DNA of 64,000 nucleotides from CADEFX01 sp963806735 (GCA_963806735.1 CAWEBE010000069.1:124001-188000), one strand, 5' to 3'; positions 27,208 to 39,296 are shown, counted from the first letter of the stretch. The notes: generated by a model not told the origin, from the letters alone. A program made the numbers and translations.

Positions 27208-29205
27208 TCAAGCCGACCAGCGGTTGCCTTCGCCCTCCATAACCCCGTCGCTAGAGGTCTCCATGCCGTCGCCCCGGTTCAGCAGGCTCTGCAACTCGCA
27301 AATCCGAGCCAATGCTTCCTCGCTGCCTTCTGCAAGCCAAGCCTGCTCGGCAATCGCCAAAGCGCGCCGCAGCCCCACTTGCCTCTCATGAAGCGCAAGA
27401 GCATGACGCCAACCGGTCTCAACGGCGGCCCGATCTGCCTCTGGTTCGGCGAACTTGTCGCCTTTATGCGTGATCGCACGCTCGACGAGGGCAAGGATCT
27501 TGGCCAGACCTTGATCTGTGAGATGGGTCCGGAGCTGCGATCTGTCAAGGAAATTATGCTCCACCTGCAACGAAAGCACCGCGTCCCGCAGGCGTTCCGC
27601 CGCCTTGGAGGCAAGGGGGAGGGCGGCGATGGCCTCCCCATGCTCGTCCAAGAGCCAGGGATGGTTGAGGAGCGTCCACATCAGCAGGGCTTCCCGGTGA
27701 GGCAGTTCCGCCTGGCCTGCTGCGACGAGAGAGCTTGATTTTAGACTGGAGCTCGACCCAAGCGGCAGCGGCTGGAACCCGGGCCGGAAGGCCGTGGCCC
27801 GGTTGCCCCGATCGCGCCGGGCGCCTTCTCGGCGACCCTGAAAGCTCTGGCGCGGCTCACCCCAGCGGCTCTGGTTTGAATGGGTTCCACCGGCGTTGTT
27901 TCCAGTCCGCTGGGGTGCTCCGGAACCCATCCGCCAAGCCTCAGCTAGGCGGGTGCGCATTTCGCGCTGGTATTGGATTCTGACCCCCGCATCGCCGATG
28001 CGATCGACCAGAGCGAACAGGCGACGCTCCAGGTCTGCGCGCCGCTCGGGCGTGGTCCACTGACCCGCCGCCCATTCGCGCTCCCACAGGATATCCGCTA
28101 GCGGCCTGACCTGGGCCAGGACATCCGACAGGGCCTCGGGACCCGCCTGCCGAATGAGATCATCCGGATCGAGCCCGTTCGGCAGGAACCCGAAAGACAG
28201 GCTCGTGCCGGCCTTGAGCAGGGGCAGGGCGGTGTCGACGGCCCGGAAGGCGGCCTTGCGACCGGCGCTGTCGCCGTCGAAGCAGAGGATCGGCTCTGGC
28301 GCCATGCGCCAGAGCATTTGCAGTTGCCCTTCTGTCAGCGCCGTCCCGAGCGGCGCCACCGTCTCTCCGAACCCGGCTTCGGCCAGGGCAATAACGTCCA
28401 TGTAGCCTTCGACCACGATGATGCGATCGCGCTCGAACGCCAGTTGCCGGGCTTTGGCGGCGTTGAACAGAACATCGCCCTTATGAAAAAGCGGCGTCTC
28501 CGGCGAGTTCAGGTATTTGGCCGGTGCATCGGGATCGAGCGCCCGCCCGCCGAAAGCGATGACCCGGCCCTTGAGGTCGCGGATCGGAAACATGACGCGG
28601 TTGCGGAAGCGGTCGTAGGGGACGGGAATGTCCTCGCCCGCGATCTGCATGCCCGAGGCTGCCATCTCCTGCGGAGTGAAGCCGCTGGAGACCAAATGTT
28701 CTTTCAGCGCGGACCGGCTCCCCGGCGCGAAACCCAGGCGGAATTCAGCAATGGTCTCGCGCCTGAGCCCACGCCGCTCTAAGTAGCGGCGCGCCTCCAG
28801 CCCCTCGGAGGCCTTGAGCTTTGCTTCAAACCAAGCGGCAGCCGTTTCGACAAGCTCATAAAGTCGCGTGCGTGCATCTGCCCGCTCCGCCTCACGGCCG
28901 TCGCTGCGCTCGGGCTTGGGCATGGTGACGCCCGCTTCCGACGCCAGCCGCTCCACCACCTCGGGAAACGATAGCCCCTCTGTCTTCATCACGAAGGTGA
29001 AGATGTCGCCATGCTCGCCGGAGGCGAAGCAGTGATAGAAGCCCTTCTGGTCGTTGACGAAGAACGAGGGCGTCTTCTCGGATTTGAAGGGTGATAGGCC
29101 GCGGTACTCCCGCCCGGACTTCTTCAGCGCCACCTTGCGCGCCACCACCTGGCTGACCGAAAGGCGGCTGCGAATCTCATCCAGGAATTGCGGCGTGAAG
29201 CGCAT
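27208..29205 (-). CDS. dnaG: DNA primase
   Basis: 665 aa. Order: N-terminal CHC2-type domain, primase core, TOPRIM, and C-terminal helicase-binding region. The TOPRIM motifs are IIVVEGYMDVIALAEAG and CFDGDSAGRKAAFRA. The zinc domain is unusual: the ligands of C-x2-H...C-x2-C read S-x-x-K (GLSPFKSEKTPSFF) and C-x2-S (FYHCFASGEHGD), so only one Cys remains. Loss of this zinc site is a feature I know from alphaproteobacterial DnaG. It makes RNA primers for replication. It sits between yqeY and rpoD on the same strand. About 255 bases separate it from rpoD, which may therefore also have its own promoter. Confidence 0.97.
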   Translation of the reverse strand: MRFTPQFLDEIRSRLSVSQVVARKVALKKSGREYRGLSPFKSEKTPSFFVNDQKGFYHCFASGEHGDIFTFVMKTEGLSFPEVVERLASEAGVTMPKPERSDGREAERADARTRLYELVETAAAWFEAKLKASEGLEARRYLERRGLRRETIAEFRLGFAPGSRSALKEHLVSSGFTPQEMAASGMQIAGEDIPVPYDRFRNRVMFPIRDLKGRVIAFGGRALDPDAPAKYLNSPETPLFHKGDVLFNAAKARQLAFERDRIIVVEGYMDVIALAEAGFGETVAPLGTALTEGQLQMLWRMAPEPILCFDGDSAGRKAAFRAVDTALPLLKAGTSLSFGFLPNGLDPDDLIRQAGPEALSDVLAQVRPLADILWEREWAAGQWTTPERRADLERRLFALVDRIGDAGVRIQYQREMRTRLAEAWRMGSGAPQRTGNNAGGTHSNQSRWGEPRQSFQGRREGARRDRGNRATAFRPGFQPLPLGSSSSLKSSSLVAAGQAELPHREALLMWTLLNHPWLLDEHGEAIAALPLASKAAERLRDAVLSLQVEHNFLDRSQLRTHLTDQGLAKILALVERAITHKGDKFAEPEADRAAVETGWRHALALHERQVGLRRALAIAEQAWLAEGSEEALARICELQSLLNRGDGMETSSDGVMEGEGNRWSA

Positions 29206-29327
29206 GCCCTATGGGTTAATGTAAGTCGCGGGTCCGCGCTCAGCGAAAGGCGCGAGAATGCGGGCACAGACCGCTTCATTCACCGCTTCATGCAGTTATC
29301 AACAGGTGAGGTGCTGCCGTCTGGCCT

Positions 29328-29783
29328 CTACTGCAGCAGCTCCTTCACCAGTGCGCTCGCCTTGCCGAAGTCCATCTGCCCAGCAAAGCGCTGCTTGAGC
29401 ACGCCCATCACCTTGCCCATGTCCTTCGGGCCCTGGGCGCCGGCCTCCTTGATCGCAGCAGCCACAGCGGCGCGCGCCTCCGCTTCGCCCATCTGCTTGG
29501 GCAGGAACTCCTCGATGAGCGCGATCTCGTCCTTCTCGTTCTGCGCCAGCTCGGTGCGCCCGGCCTTCTCGTAGGCCTCGATCGAATCGCGGCGCTGCTT
29601 GATCATGCGCGCCAGGATCTGGGTGATCTCGGCATCTCCGGCCGGCTCGCCGGCCTTGCCGCCAACCGGCTTGATGCCCAGATCATGGTCCTTGATGGCC
29701 GACAGCATCATGCGCACGGTGGTGAGCCGCTTCTGGTCCTTCGCCCGCATGGCGTCTTTCATGGCTTCGGTCAGGCGTGCGCG
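29328..29783 (-). CDS. GatB/YqeY domain-containing protein
   Basis: 151 aa from the ATG at 29783, which follows GGAGA. The whole protein is the YqeY domain related to the tail of amidotransferase subunit GatB: MRARLTEAMKDAMRAKDQKRLTTVRMMLSAIK, QRRDSIEAYEKAGRTELAQNE, FLPKQM and GPKDMGKVMGVLKQRFAGQMDFGKAS. The family may act on tRNA-dependent amide formation, but no activity is proven. The gene leads the dnaG-rpoD block, as in other alphaproteobacteria, and is divergent from carA, with palindromic repeats between them. Confidence 0.92.
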   Translation of the reverse strand, partial: RARLTEAMKDAMRAKDQKRLTTVRMMLSAIKDHDLGIKPVGGKAGEPAGDAEITQILARMIKQRRDSIEAYEKAGRTELAQNEKDEIALIEEFLPKQMGEAEARAAVAAAIKEAGAQGPKDMGKVMGVLKQRFAGQMDFGKASALVKELLQ

Positions 29784-29858
29784 CATCGTTGGTCTCCGGT
29801 CTGCGGCAATAGCCGTCATGTAGTCGTGTGGTAGCGTTGACCACAAGGGCCTCGGCGC

Positions 29859-29948
29859 TTAGAGCGCGATCGTCTCGCATGGAAGCACTGCCGCTGCCAT
29901 GCGTCCGCGCGTAGCGCGGCTCCGCCGCGACACGTGAATCGCACTCTA
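29859..29948. repeat. Palindromic intergenic repeat, family C
   Basis: A 90-base element with ends TTAGAGCGCGAT and ATCGCACTCTAA in inverted orientation, and inner inverted GGAAGC-to-CGCGC segments. Its right part (read on the minus strand TTAGAGTGCGATTCACG) resembles the left end of family B (TAGAGCAGGATTCACG), so families B and C may be related. It lies in the yqeY-carA intergenic region. Confidence 0.65.
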
Positions 29949-29960
29949 AAACTAAAAGCA

Positions 29961-30035
29961 TAGAGCAGGATTCACGCTTCGGCCGTGGCGTCTTGGTTGC
30001 GGTAAAGTGCTTTAATCCGAAGCGATCCTGCTCTA
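29961..30035. repeat. Palindromic intergenic repeat, family B copy 2
   Basis: A 75-base inverted repeat: TAGAGCAGGAT then CGCTTCGG at the left, CCGAAGCG then ATCCTGCTCTA at the right, with a 3-base bulge (TCA) on one side. The outer ends match copy 1 at 21675. It ends 33 bases before the carA start, so it lies in the leader of carA. Confidence 0.85.
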
Positions 30036-30068
30036 GGTTCCGCGCCAAATCACAGGTTGGGCGATGCC

Positions 30069-31289
30069 ATGACCACCGCGAGCACTTCCTCCGCGACCCC
30101 GGCACCCTGGTCCGATGCCCCGCAGACGGCGCGTCTGGTGCTGGCCGACGGCAGCGTCATCGCGGGAACCGGCCTCGGCGCTACCGGCTCGGCCGTGGGC
30201 GAGGTGTGCTTCAACACGGCCATGACCGGCTACCAGGAGATCCTGACGGATCCTTCCTACGCCGGGCAGATCATCACCTTCACGTTCCCGCACATCGGTA
30301 ACGTCGGCACCAATGCCGAGGACACGGAGACGTCCAATCTGGCGTCGCGCTCGGGCGTGCGCGGCTGCGTGTTGCGCGCCGACATCACCGACCCGTCGAG
30401 CTACCGCGCCGCGGAGCACCTGGACGTCTGGCTGAAGGCGCGCGGGATCATTGCGCTGACCGGCATCGACACCCGCGCGCTCACCGCGCGCATCCGCGAG
30501 CAGGGCATGCCCAATGCCGTCATCGCTCACGAACCATCCGCCAAGTTCGACCTCGAGAAGCTCGAGGCCGAAGCCAACGCGTGGCCGGGCCTCGATGGCA
30601 TGGATCTGGTCCCGGATGTCACTAGCGGACAGAGCTACACCTGGGACGAGATGCGCTGGGTGTGGGGCAAGGGCTACGGCCGCCAGCAGAGCCCGGAATT
30701 CCACGTCGTCGCCGTCGACTACGGCTTGAAGCGCAACATCCTTCGCCGGCTGGCCACCGCCGGCTGCAAGGTCACCGTCGTGCCTGCCACTGCCAAGGCG
30801 GACGAGATTCTGGAGCGCAAGCCCGACGGCGTGTTCCTTTCCAACGGTCCGGGCGATCCGGCTGCGACCGGCAAGTACGCAGTCCCAGAGATCAAGAAGC
30901 TGATCGACAGCGGCTTGCCCGTGTTCGGCATCTGCCTTGGCCACCAGATGCTCGGCCTCGCCGTCGGCGGCCGCACCCGCAAGATGAAGCAGGGGCATCA
31001 CGGCGCCAATCACCCGGTCAAGGACTTCACTACTGGCAAGGTCGAGATCACCTCGATGAACCATGGCTTCGCCGTCGATCGCGACACGCTGCCGGAGAGT
31101 GTGGAAGAGACCCATGTGTCGCTGTTCGACGGCAGCAACTGCGGCCTGCAGATCAAGGGCAAGCCCGTGTTCTCCGTGCAATACCACCCCGAGGCCTCGC
31201 CTGGCCCCGAGGACAGCCACTATCTCTTCGAGCGCTTCGTGAATTTGATGCGCGACAGGAAGGGGCAGGCGAGGAAGCCGGAGCGCTGA
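30069..31289 (+). CDS. carA: Carbamoyl-phosphate synthase small subunit
   Basis: 406 aa from the ATG at 30069. The N-terminal CPSase domain has FNTAMTGYQEILTDPSYAGQIITFTFPHIGN, and the C-terminal class I glutamine amidotransferase domain has the nucleophile Cys in VFGICLGHQMLGLA and the His-x-Glu of VQYHPEASPGP. It releases ammonia from glutamine and passes it to CarB for carbamoyl phosphate, the precursor of pyrimidines and arginine. carB is 1.8 kb downstream on the same strand but separated by a Uma2 and a ChaN-like gene, an inserted pair in an otherwise usual carAB-greA order. A palindromic repeat lies just before the start. Confidence 0.96.
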   Translation: MTTASTSSATPAPWSDAPQTARLVLADGSVIAGTGLGATGSAVGEVCFNTAMTGYQEILTDPSYAGQIITFTFPHIGNVGTNAEDTETSNLASRSGVRGCVLRADITDPSSYRAAEHLDVWLKARGIIALTGIDTRALTARIREQGMPNAVIAHEPSAKFDLEKLEAEANAWPGLDGMDLVPDVTSGQSYTWDEMRWVWGKGYGRQQSPEFHVVAVDYGLKRNILRRLATAGCKVTVVPATAKADEILERKPDGVFLSNGPGDPAATGKYAVPEIKKLIDSGLPVFGICLGHQMLGLAVGGRTRKMKQGHHGANHPVKDFTTGKVEITSMNHGFAVDRDTLPESVEETHVSLFDGSNCGLQIKGKPVFSVQYHPEASPGPEDSHYLFERFVNLMRDRKGQARKPER

Positions 31290-31338
31290 GCGATACACTC
31301 GGTTTTCTGCCTACTTTCGTTCTGGTAGGCTTTACATC

Positions 31339-31938
31339 ATGAACGAGCTTTCAAGCCCGCCCCGCATGCTTCCGACAACCCAGGCCGCTGAGGGATTGCC
31401 GCGCCTGCGCTGGACCAATTCCGATCTGGACCGACTGATCGATGCCGGCGTGCTGACGGAGGATGATCGCGTCGAGCTGATCGGGGGGGAGCTGGTTCCG
31501 ATGGCGGCCAAGGGCAACCGGCATGAGAATGTAAAAATCATCCTCAGCAACTGGCTGTATCGCCGGTTGCCGGAAATACTTCTGCTCGCAGTCGAACCCG
31601 GCTGGCGCCCAAACGAAGATACGTACCTCGAGCCGGATATACTCATCTTCAATGGTGTGCCCGAGCCCAGCAAAGTGGCGCCGTCGCAAGTGCTGCTGGC
31701 GATCGAGATCGCGGTTTCCAGCATCGGTTACGACTCGAACCGCAAAGCGGATGTGTACGCAGCCCTTGGCGTACGGGACTATTGGGTGATCAATGCGAAC
31801 ACGCTCGCAACGCGTGTCTATCGCGACCCGTCTGCCGGTAGCTACCGCAATGTGGTCGACGTTGTCGCCAACGAGCGGCTGGTTCCTCTTCTGGTCGCGC
31901 CGTTGGCCGTAACGCTTGGGGATCTCGGCCTTGCTTGA
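31339..31938 (+). CDS. Uma2 family endonuclease-like protein, copy 2
   Basis: 199 aa, paralogue of the gene at 22209. It has DDRVELIGGELVPMAAKGNRHEN, then TYLEPDILIF (catalytic Asp) and VLLAIEIAVSSIGYDSNRKADVYAALGVRDYWVIN (Glu-x-x pattern with the following Lys). A PD-(D/E)xK nuclease fold is expected, but its target is unknown. It is one of two genes inserted between carA and carB. The stop lies 22 bases inside the next gene, and the overlap suggests joint translation with the ChaN-like gene. Confidence 0.88.
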   Translation: MNELSSPPRMLPTTQAAEGLPRLRWTNSDLDRLIDAGVLTEDDRVELIGGELVPMAAKGNRHENVKIILSNWLYRRLPEILLLAVEPGWRPNEDTYLEPDILIFNGVPEPSKVAPSQVLLAIEIAVSSIGYDSNRKADVYAALGVRDYWVINANTLATRVYRDPSAGSYRNVVDVVANERLVPLLVAPLAVTLGDLGLA

Positions 31939-32980
31939 GCGCGAGCGTTTCGTCTGCCTGCTGGGCGGGCTTCTGAGCCTGCTGCTGTGCTTGGTTACCA
32001 TGCGGGACGTAGCGCACGCGCAAAGCGTCTCCCCGCCTCCTGCCGAATGGATCAGTTCGCACGCGAGGGATCACGCACTCGCCGGCAAAATATGGTCGCG
32101 AGAGCGGGCAGGCTTCATCACCCATGAAAGCCTGATCCGTACGCTCATGGCAGCGACCTTCGTTTTGTTGGGCGAGGTACACGACAACACAGACGCTCAC
32201 GCTCTCCAAAGCTGGGCAATTACCCAGATGAAAAACCTGCGGGAGCAGCAGGCAAAATCAGCGCCGCTCGCAGCCGTCGTCTTCGAGCACATTCGAACGG
32301 ATCAAAAGGACGCGCTCGCACGCTTCGATCAGCTGGAACGCGAGGCGCGAGGGTCTGCCACGACGAGTGATCTGTTTCGGTTGCTCGACTGGGGCAAAAG
32401 TGGATGGCCTGCAGAGGAGAAGTTTCAGCGGCTGTTCCAATCCGTGTTGCGGGACGTGGCGATCTATCCCGCCAATCCGCCGCGTGATCAGGTGCGCGCC
32501 GTGGCACGCGGCGAGGCGTCCGCGCTGCCGGCGGAGGAGCGCGCGCGCATCATGCTTGATGCGCCCCTTGATGCGCCGCTGTCGGAGGCCCTGACCGCGG
32601 AGCTGAAGGGAAGCCATTGCGGCATGACCCCCGCCGCTGCCATTCCCGCTATGGGCATCGCCCAGCGCTACCGGGATGCGGCTCTTGCCGACGCCATGCT
32701 GACGGCCGCGAGACAACACGGCGCGGCCATCCTCGTTGCCGGCAATGGCCATGTCCGCACCGACCGGGCCGTCCCCTGGTATCTGCGGCAGCGCGCCCCG
32801 GACCGAAGTGTGGTCTCGGTGATGATGCTCGAAGTCGAGGACGGCGAGGTCGATCCTGCGACCTACGTTCCGGGTGATCCCGACGGCAAACCGGCCGCTG
32901 ACGTCGTGATCTTCACGCCCCGGGCTGAGCGTCCCGATCCCTGCGAATCTCTGCGCCAGGGTGCCCAAAAGAAGGGCTGA
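31916..32980 (+). CDS. ChaN family (haem-binding, DUF399-type) secreted protein
   Basis: About 354 aa. A signal peptide (FVCLLGGLLSLLLCLV, cut near AHA-QS) precedes a domain with FVLLGEVHDNTDAHALQ, the GE-x-HDN signature of the ChaN/haem-iron uptake lipoprotein family, and later VVFEHIRTD and AILVAGNGHVRTDRAVPW, also conserved in this family. ChaN of Campylobacter binds two haems; a role in haem or iron handling here is inferred. There is no lipobox Cys at the signal cleavage. No ATG is available; TTG at 31916 or 31931 (with GGGG before the latter) would start it, overlapping the upstream gene. Confidence 0.78.
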   Translation: MGISALLERERFVCLLGGLLSLLLCLVTMRDVAHAQSVSPPPAEWISSHARDHALAGKIWSRERAGFITHESLIRTLMAATFVLLGEVHDNTDAHALQSWAITQMKNLREQQAKSAPLAAVVFEHIRTDQKDALARFDQLEREARGSATTSDLFRLLDWGKSGWPAEEKFQRLFQSVLRDVAIYPANPPRDQVRAVARGEASALPAEERARIMLDAPLDAPLSEALTAELKGSHCGMTPAAAIPAMGIAQRYRDAALADAMLTAARQHGAAILVAGNGHVRTDRAVPWYLRQRAPDRSVVSVMMLEVEDGEVDPATYVPGDPDGKPAADVVIFTPRAERPDPCESLRQGAQKKG

Positions 32981-33081
32981 CGGGTAACGCGCCCATGAAA
33001 TGCATAACGACGGTGAGCTGAACGTGGGTTAGGCCCGCCGGCTATAGCCATGCCTGTCGCAGTGCAGTAAGAAGCGCGCCC

Positions 33082-36364
<3,283 letters not shown>

Positions 36365-36372
36365 CCGTGCCC

Positions 36373-36402
36373 TGGCCAGATTTGTGGGCAAAGGTCTGGC
36401 CA
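36373..36402. repeat. Hairpin between carB and greA
   Basis: TGGCCAGA pairs with TCTGGCCA, with an inner TTTG/CAAA extension and a two-base bulge. No T-run follows, so it is not a classical terminator; it may be a processing or attenuation hairpin between carB and greA. Confidence 0.5.
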
Positions 36403-36474
36403 AGCCTCTGGGACTGAGTGAGACTGTGTGCAAGGCGCCGGCATGAGGGCCGGGCCGACTAGGAGACGTGAGCG

Positions 36475-36954
36475 ATGGCGATGGAAAAGGTGCCGATGAC
36501 CATCGAGGGGTTCAAGAAGCTCGAGGAGGAGCTTCACCGCCTCAAGTCCGTGGAGCGCCCGCGCATCATCCAGCAGATTTCCGATGCGCGCGAGCACGGG
36601 GACCTGTCGGAGAACGCCGAATATCATGCCGCCAAAGAGGCTCAAGGTCTCAACGAGGCCCGCGTGGCCGAGGTCGAGGACAAGCTGTCGCGCGCCGAGG
36701 TGATCGACATCACCAAGCTGTCGGGTGACACCGTCAAGTTCGGCGCAACCGTCACGCTGGAGGACGAGGATTCCGGCGAGAAGGTGAAATACAAGATCGT
36801 TGGCGATACGGAAGCCAACGTGCGCGAGGGAAAGGTGTCGATTTCCTCTCCTATCGCCCGTGCGCTGATCAGCAAGTCCAAGGGCGATTCGGCCGAGGTC
36901 ACGACGCCAAAGGGCTCGCGCTCCTATGAGATCCTGAAGATCGAGTTCAAATAG
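36475..36954 (+). CDS. greA: Transcription elongation factor GreA
   Basis: 159 aa, the normal length. The N-terminal coiled coil is seen in VPMTIEGFKKLEEELHRLKSVERPRIIQQISDAREHGDLSENAEYHAAKEAQ, with the acidic tip DLSENAEYH that reaches the RNA polymerase active site. The C-terminal FKBP-like domain has FGATVTLEDEDSGEKVKYKIVGD and ends TPKGSRSYEILKIEFK. GreA triggers RNA cleavage in backtracked polymerase. It lies downstream of carB, a common order in Hyphomicrobiales. AGGAGA lies upstream of the ATG at 36475. Confidence 0.97.
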   Translation: MAMEKVPMTIEGFKKLEEELHRLKSVERPRIIQQISDAREHGDLSENAEYHAAKEAQGLNEARVAEVEDKLSRAEVIDITKLSGDTVKFGATVTLEDEDSGEKVKYKIVGDTEANVREGKVSISSPIARALISKSKGDSAEVTTPKGSRSYEILKIEFK

Positions 36955-36975
36955 GACCCGCTGAGCGCCGGTGCT

Positions 36976-37464
36976 TTATTCCCGATCGGCCGGTGGCACA
37001 CCGATCGGGACGCCGGCCTCGCTCTTGGCCTGGCGAATGGTGAGCGCCGTCTTGACGCTGGCGACGTTGGGTGCGGCCGTCAGCTCGCCGAGCACGAAAT
37101 CCTGAAAGCTCGTCAGGTCCGGCGCCACGCATTTCAGCATGTAGTCGGTTTCACCCGACAGCATGTGGGCCTCGCGCACCAGCGGCCAGGTCAGGACGAG
37201 GTTCTCGAAGGCGCGCAGGTCGGCCTCCGCCTGCGCGATGAGGCGCACCATAGCGTAGGCCACCACCTCGAAGCCTGCCATCTTCTCGTCGATTGCTGCG
37301 TGATAGCCCTTGATCAGTCCGGATTGCTCGAGCGCTTGCACACGCCGCAGACAAGGGGGAGGGGATAGACCCACGCGGGCTGCCAGCGCCACGTTGGTGA
37401 TGCGTCCATCCGCCTGCAGCTCTTTGAGGATGCGCCAATCGGTAGCATCGAGGCGAGCGCGCAT
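36976..37464 (-). CDS. Lrp/AsnC family transcriptional regulator
   Basis: 162 aa. The N-terminal winged helix-turn-helix is LDATDWRILKELQADGRITNVALAARVGLSPPPCLRRVQALEQSGLI, and the C-terminal effector (RAM) domain has the typical VREAHMLSGETDYMLKCVAPDL motif and ends in TVTIR-like ASVKTALTIRQ. It would bind an amino acid and control transport or degradation genes. It is convergent with greA and divergent from the ELM1-like gene, 153 bases away, so either it or that gene could be its target, together with its own promoter. Ligand unknown. Confidence 0.92.
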   Translation of the reverse strand: MRARLDATDWRILKELQADGRITNVALAARVGLSPPPCLRRVQALEQSGLIKGYHAAIDEKMAGFEVVAYAMVRLIAQAEADLRAFENLVLTWPLVREAHMLSGETDYMLKCVAPDLTSFQDFVLGELTAAPNVASVKTALTIRQAKSEAGVPIGVPPADRE

Positions 37465-37617
37465 TGCGGATATCTGCCAGCAGTCTCTAACTCATTCCGC
37501 CACGCCTGGTCGGCGCCCGCGGTTGGGTGAGAGGTACGCTGGAGACCCCGGCCACGCAAGATTGTTTCGTTTATAGGTGGCGTTCGGGGCAGCAGGTCTG
37601 GGAGGTGCGCCGCTGGC

Positions 37618-38661
37618 ATGCGGGATGATCTCAAAAGGGAGAGGCCGCTTGCCGGCGCCAGGGCCTGGATCATCACCGACGAGAAAATCGGCATGCAGGT
37701 GCAGGTGCGCGGTGTGGCCGACGCCCTGGGTCTGGCGGTCGAATGGAAGGAGGTACATCCACGCGGGATCTGGCGCGTGGCTGCACCTTGGGGACCGGCC
37801 GATCCTGCGGATCGCTTCGGCGCACCTGGAAGTCCGTTCTCGCCGCCTTGGCCAGCCATCGCGCTGGCGACTGGCCGGCTCTCGATCCCCTACATTCGCG
37901 CACTGCGCCGCCACGCCGGCATGGCGACGTACACTGTCGTCCTGCAAGACCCCAAGACCGGTCCACGTACCGCCGACCTCATCTGGGTGCCCGAGCACGA
38001 TCGCCGCCGAGGCGCCAATGTCATCACGACACTGACCGCACCGCACAGCTTTTCTCCTGCGCGACTGGCAGCGCTGAGACAGGCGCTGCTGCCGGACCGG
38101 ATCGCGGCGCTGCCGCCGCCGCGGGTGGCGGTCGTGCTCGGCGGCAAAAACGGCGTCTATCGCTTCACCGAGGCCGACGATGATCGTTTCGAAGCTTCGC
38201 TGCGTTCGCTTGCTGGCCTCGGCGCAAGCTTTCTCATCACATCCTCGCGCCGCACCCACCAGCGCCTTTTGACTGCGGCCACGCGTGCCACCGAAGGCGC
38301 TCCGCGCTTCATCTGGGATGGCAGTGGTGACAATCCTTATCCGGCCTTCCTGGCGCACGCCGACCACTTCATTGTCACGGCCGACAGCGTCAACATGACG
38401 GGAGAGCCATGCGCGACCGGACGCCCGGTGTGGGTGTTCGAGCCTTCGGGCGGCTCGGCCAAGTTTCGTCGGTTCCATGCCGCGTTGCGGCGCTATGGCG
38501 CGACGCGGACGCTGCCGGAAACGGTTAGTAGTCTCGTCGGGTGGGAATACACGCCATTGGATTCGGCGCAGCAGATTGCCCGCGAGATCGAGCGGCGATG
38601 GTTGGCGCGCCGAAGCATGCTGGGCGGGCTCGTCGGTGGGATGGGCCTGCATCGGCACTGA
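37618..38661 (+). CDS. Mitochondrial fission ELM1 family protein (DUF1022-like)
   Basis: 347 aa. The sequence ITDEKIGMQVQVRGVADALGLAVEWKEVHP, LQDPKTGP, DLIWVPEHDRRRG, FVTADSVNMTGEPCATGRPVWVFEP is the pattern of the ELM1 family, named from a plant mitochondrial protein, with bacterial homologues in alphaproteobacteria. The fold looks like a GT-B glycosyltransferase. No enzymatic activity is proven for bacterial members. There is no signal peptide. A 2OG-oxygenase gene begins 14 bases downstream with a strong ribosome binding site, so the two are probably an operon. The start at 37618 lacks an obvious ribosome binding site; a later start is possible. Confidence 0.8.
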   Translation: MRDDLKRERPLAGARAWIITDEKIGMQVQVRGVADALGLAVEWKEVHPRGIWRVAAPWGPADPADRFGAPGSPFSPPWPAIALATGRLSIPYIRALRRHAGMATYTVVLQDPKTGPRTADLIWVPEHDRRRGANVITTLTAPHSFSPARLAALRQALLPDRIAALPPPRVAVVLGGKNGVYRFTEADDDRFEASLRSLAGLGASFLITSSRRTHQRLLTAATRATEGAPRFIWDGSGDNPYPAFLAHADHFIVTADSVNMTGEPCATGRPVWVFEPSGGSAKFRRFHAALRRYGATRTLPETVSSLVGWEYTPLDSAQQIAREIERRWLARRSMLGGLVGGMGLHRH

Positions 38662-38675
38662 CGGCAGGAGGGGAT

Positions 38676-39296
38676 ATGGGCCATCTGGCGATCGACAGGC
38701 TCAGGGCCGCCAAGGTCGAAACAGAGCCATATATGTACACGATCGTATCCGGCTTCCTGCCACCTGCGACGGTCAGCCGGATCAACGCCACCTATCCGCG
38801 CATCGAGAAGGGCGGCAGCTATCCCCTCGAGATGCTCGACGCCAGCATGGCCATCAAAGAGGTGATCGACGAGCTCGATGGCCCCGAATTCGAAGCGGCG
38901 ATCGCCGACAAATTCGGGGTGGACCTCGACGGGAAGCCGAAGATGTACTCGCTGCGCGGCTATACGCGCGCCAAGGATGGGCAAATCCACACCGATTCGA
39001 AGGACAAGATCATCACGGTCCTGCTCTATCTCAACGAGAACTGGCGGCAGCCGGGCGGCCGCTTGAGGATCCTCAAGGACGGTCACGACGTGGATAACTT
39101 CGCGGCCGAGGTGCCGCCCGACGATGGCACGCTCCTGGTCTTCAAGCGGTCGGACAACAGCTGGCACGGCCATCACCCGTTCGAGGGGCAGCGGCGCTCC
39201 CTGCAGATGAACTGGATGACGAGCGAGGGCTCCAAGGGCTGGCATAAGGTCCGCCACACCCTGTCGGCGGCCGTGAAGAAGCTGTCGGCGGCCTGA
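38676..39296 (+). CDS. 2-oxoglutarate/Fe(II)-dependent oxygenase family protein
   Basis: 206 aa from the ATG at 38676 (AGGAGGGG upstream). The jelly-roll oxygenase pattern is visible: the metal ligands H-x-D in GQIHTDSKDKIITVLLYLNENW, a distal His in NSWHGHHPFEGQRRSLQMNWM, and the Arg after it for 2-oxoglutarate. It resembles the prolyl 4-hydroxylase-like PF13640 group. It would hydroxylate a protein or small molecule in the cytosol. Its tight coupling to the ELM1-like gene suggests the two act on the same substrate, such as a sugar-containing polymer, but that is inference. Confidence 0.82.
   Translation: MGHLAIDRLRAAKVETEPYMYTIVSGFLPPATVSRINATYPRIEKGGSYPLEMLDASMAIKEVIDELDGPEFEAAIADKFGVDLDGKPKMYSLRGYTRAKDGQIHTDSKDKIITVLLYLNENWRQPGGRLRILKDGHDVDNFAAEVPPDDGTLLVFKRSDNSWHGHHPFEGQRRSLQMNWMTSEGSKGWHKVRHTLSAAVKKLSAA

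Noticed and set aside
36373..36402. carB-greA hairpin as an intrinsic terminator
   Set aside because: There is no T-run after the stem, so I list it only as a hairpin.
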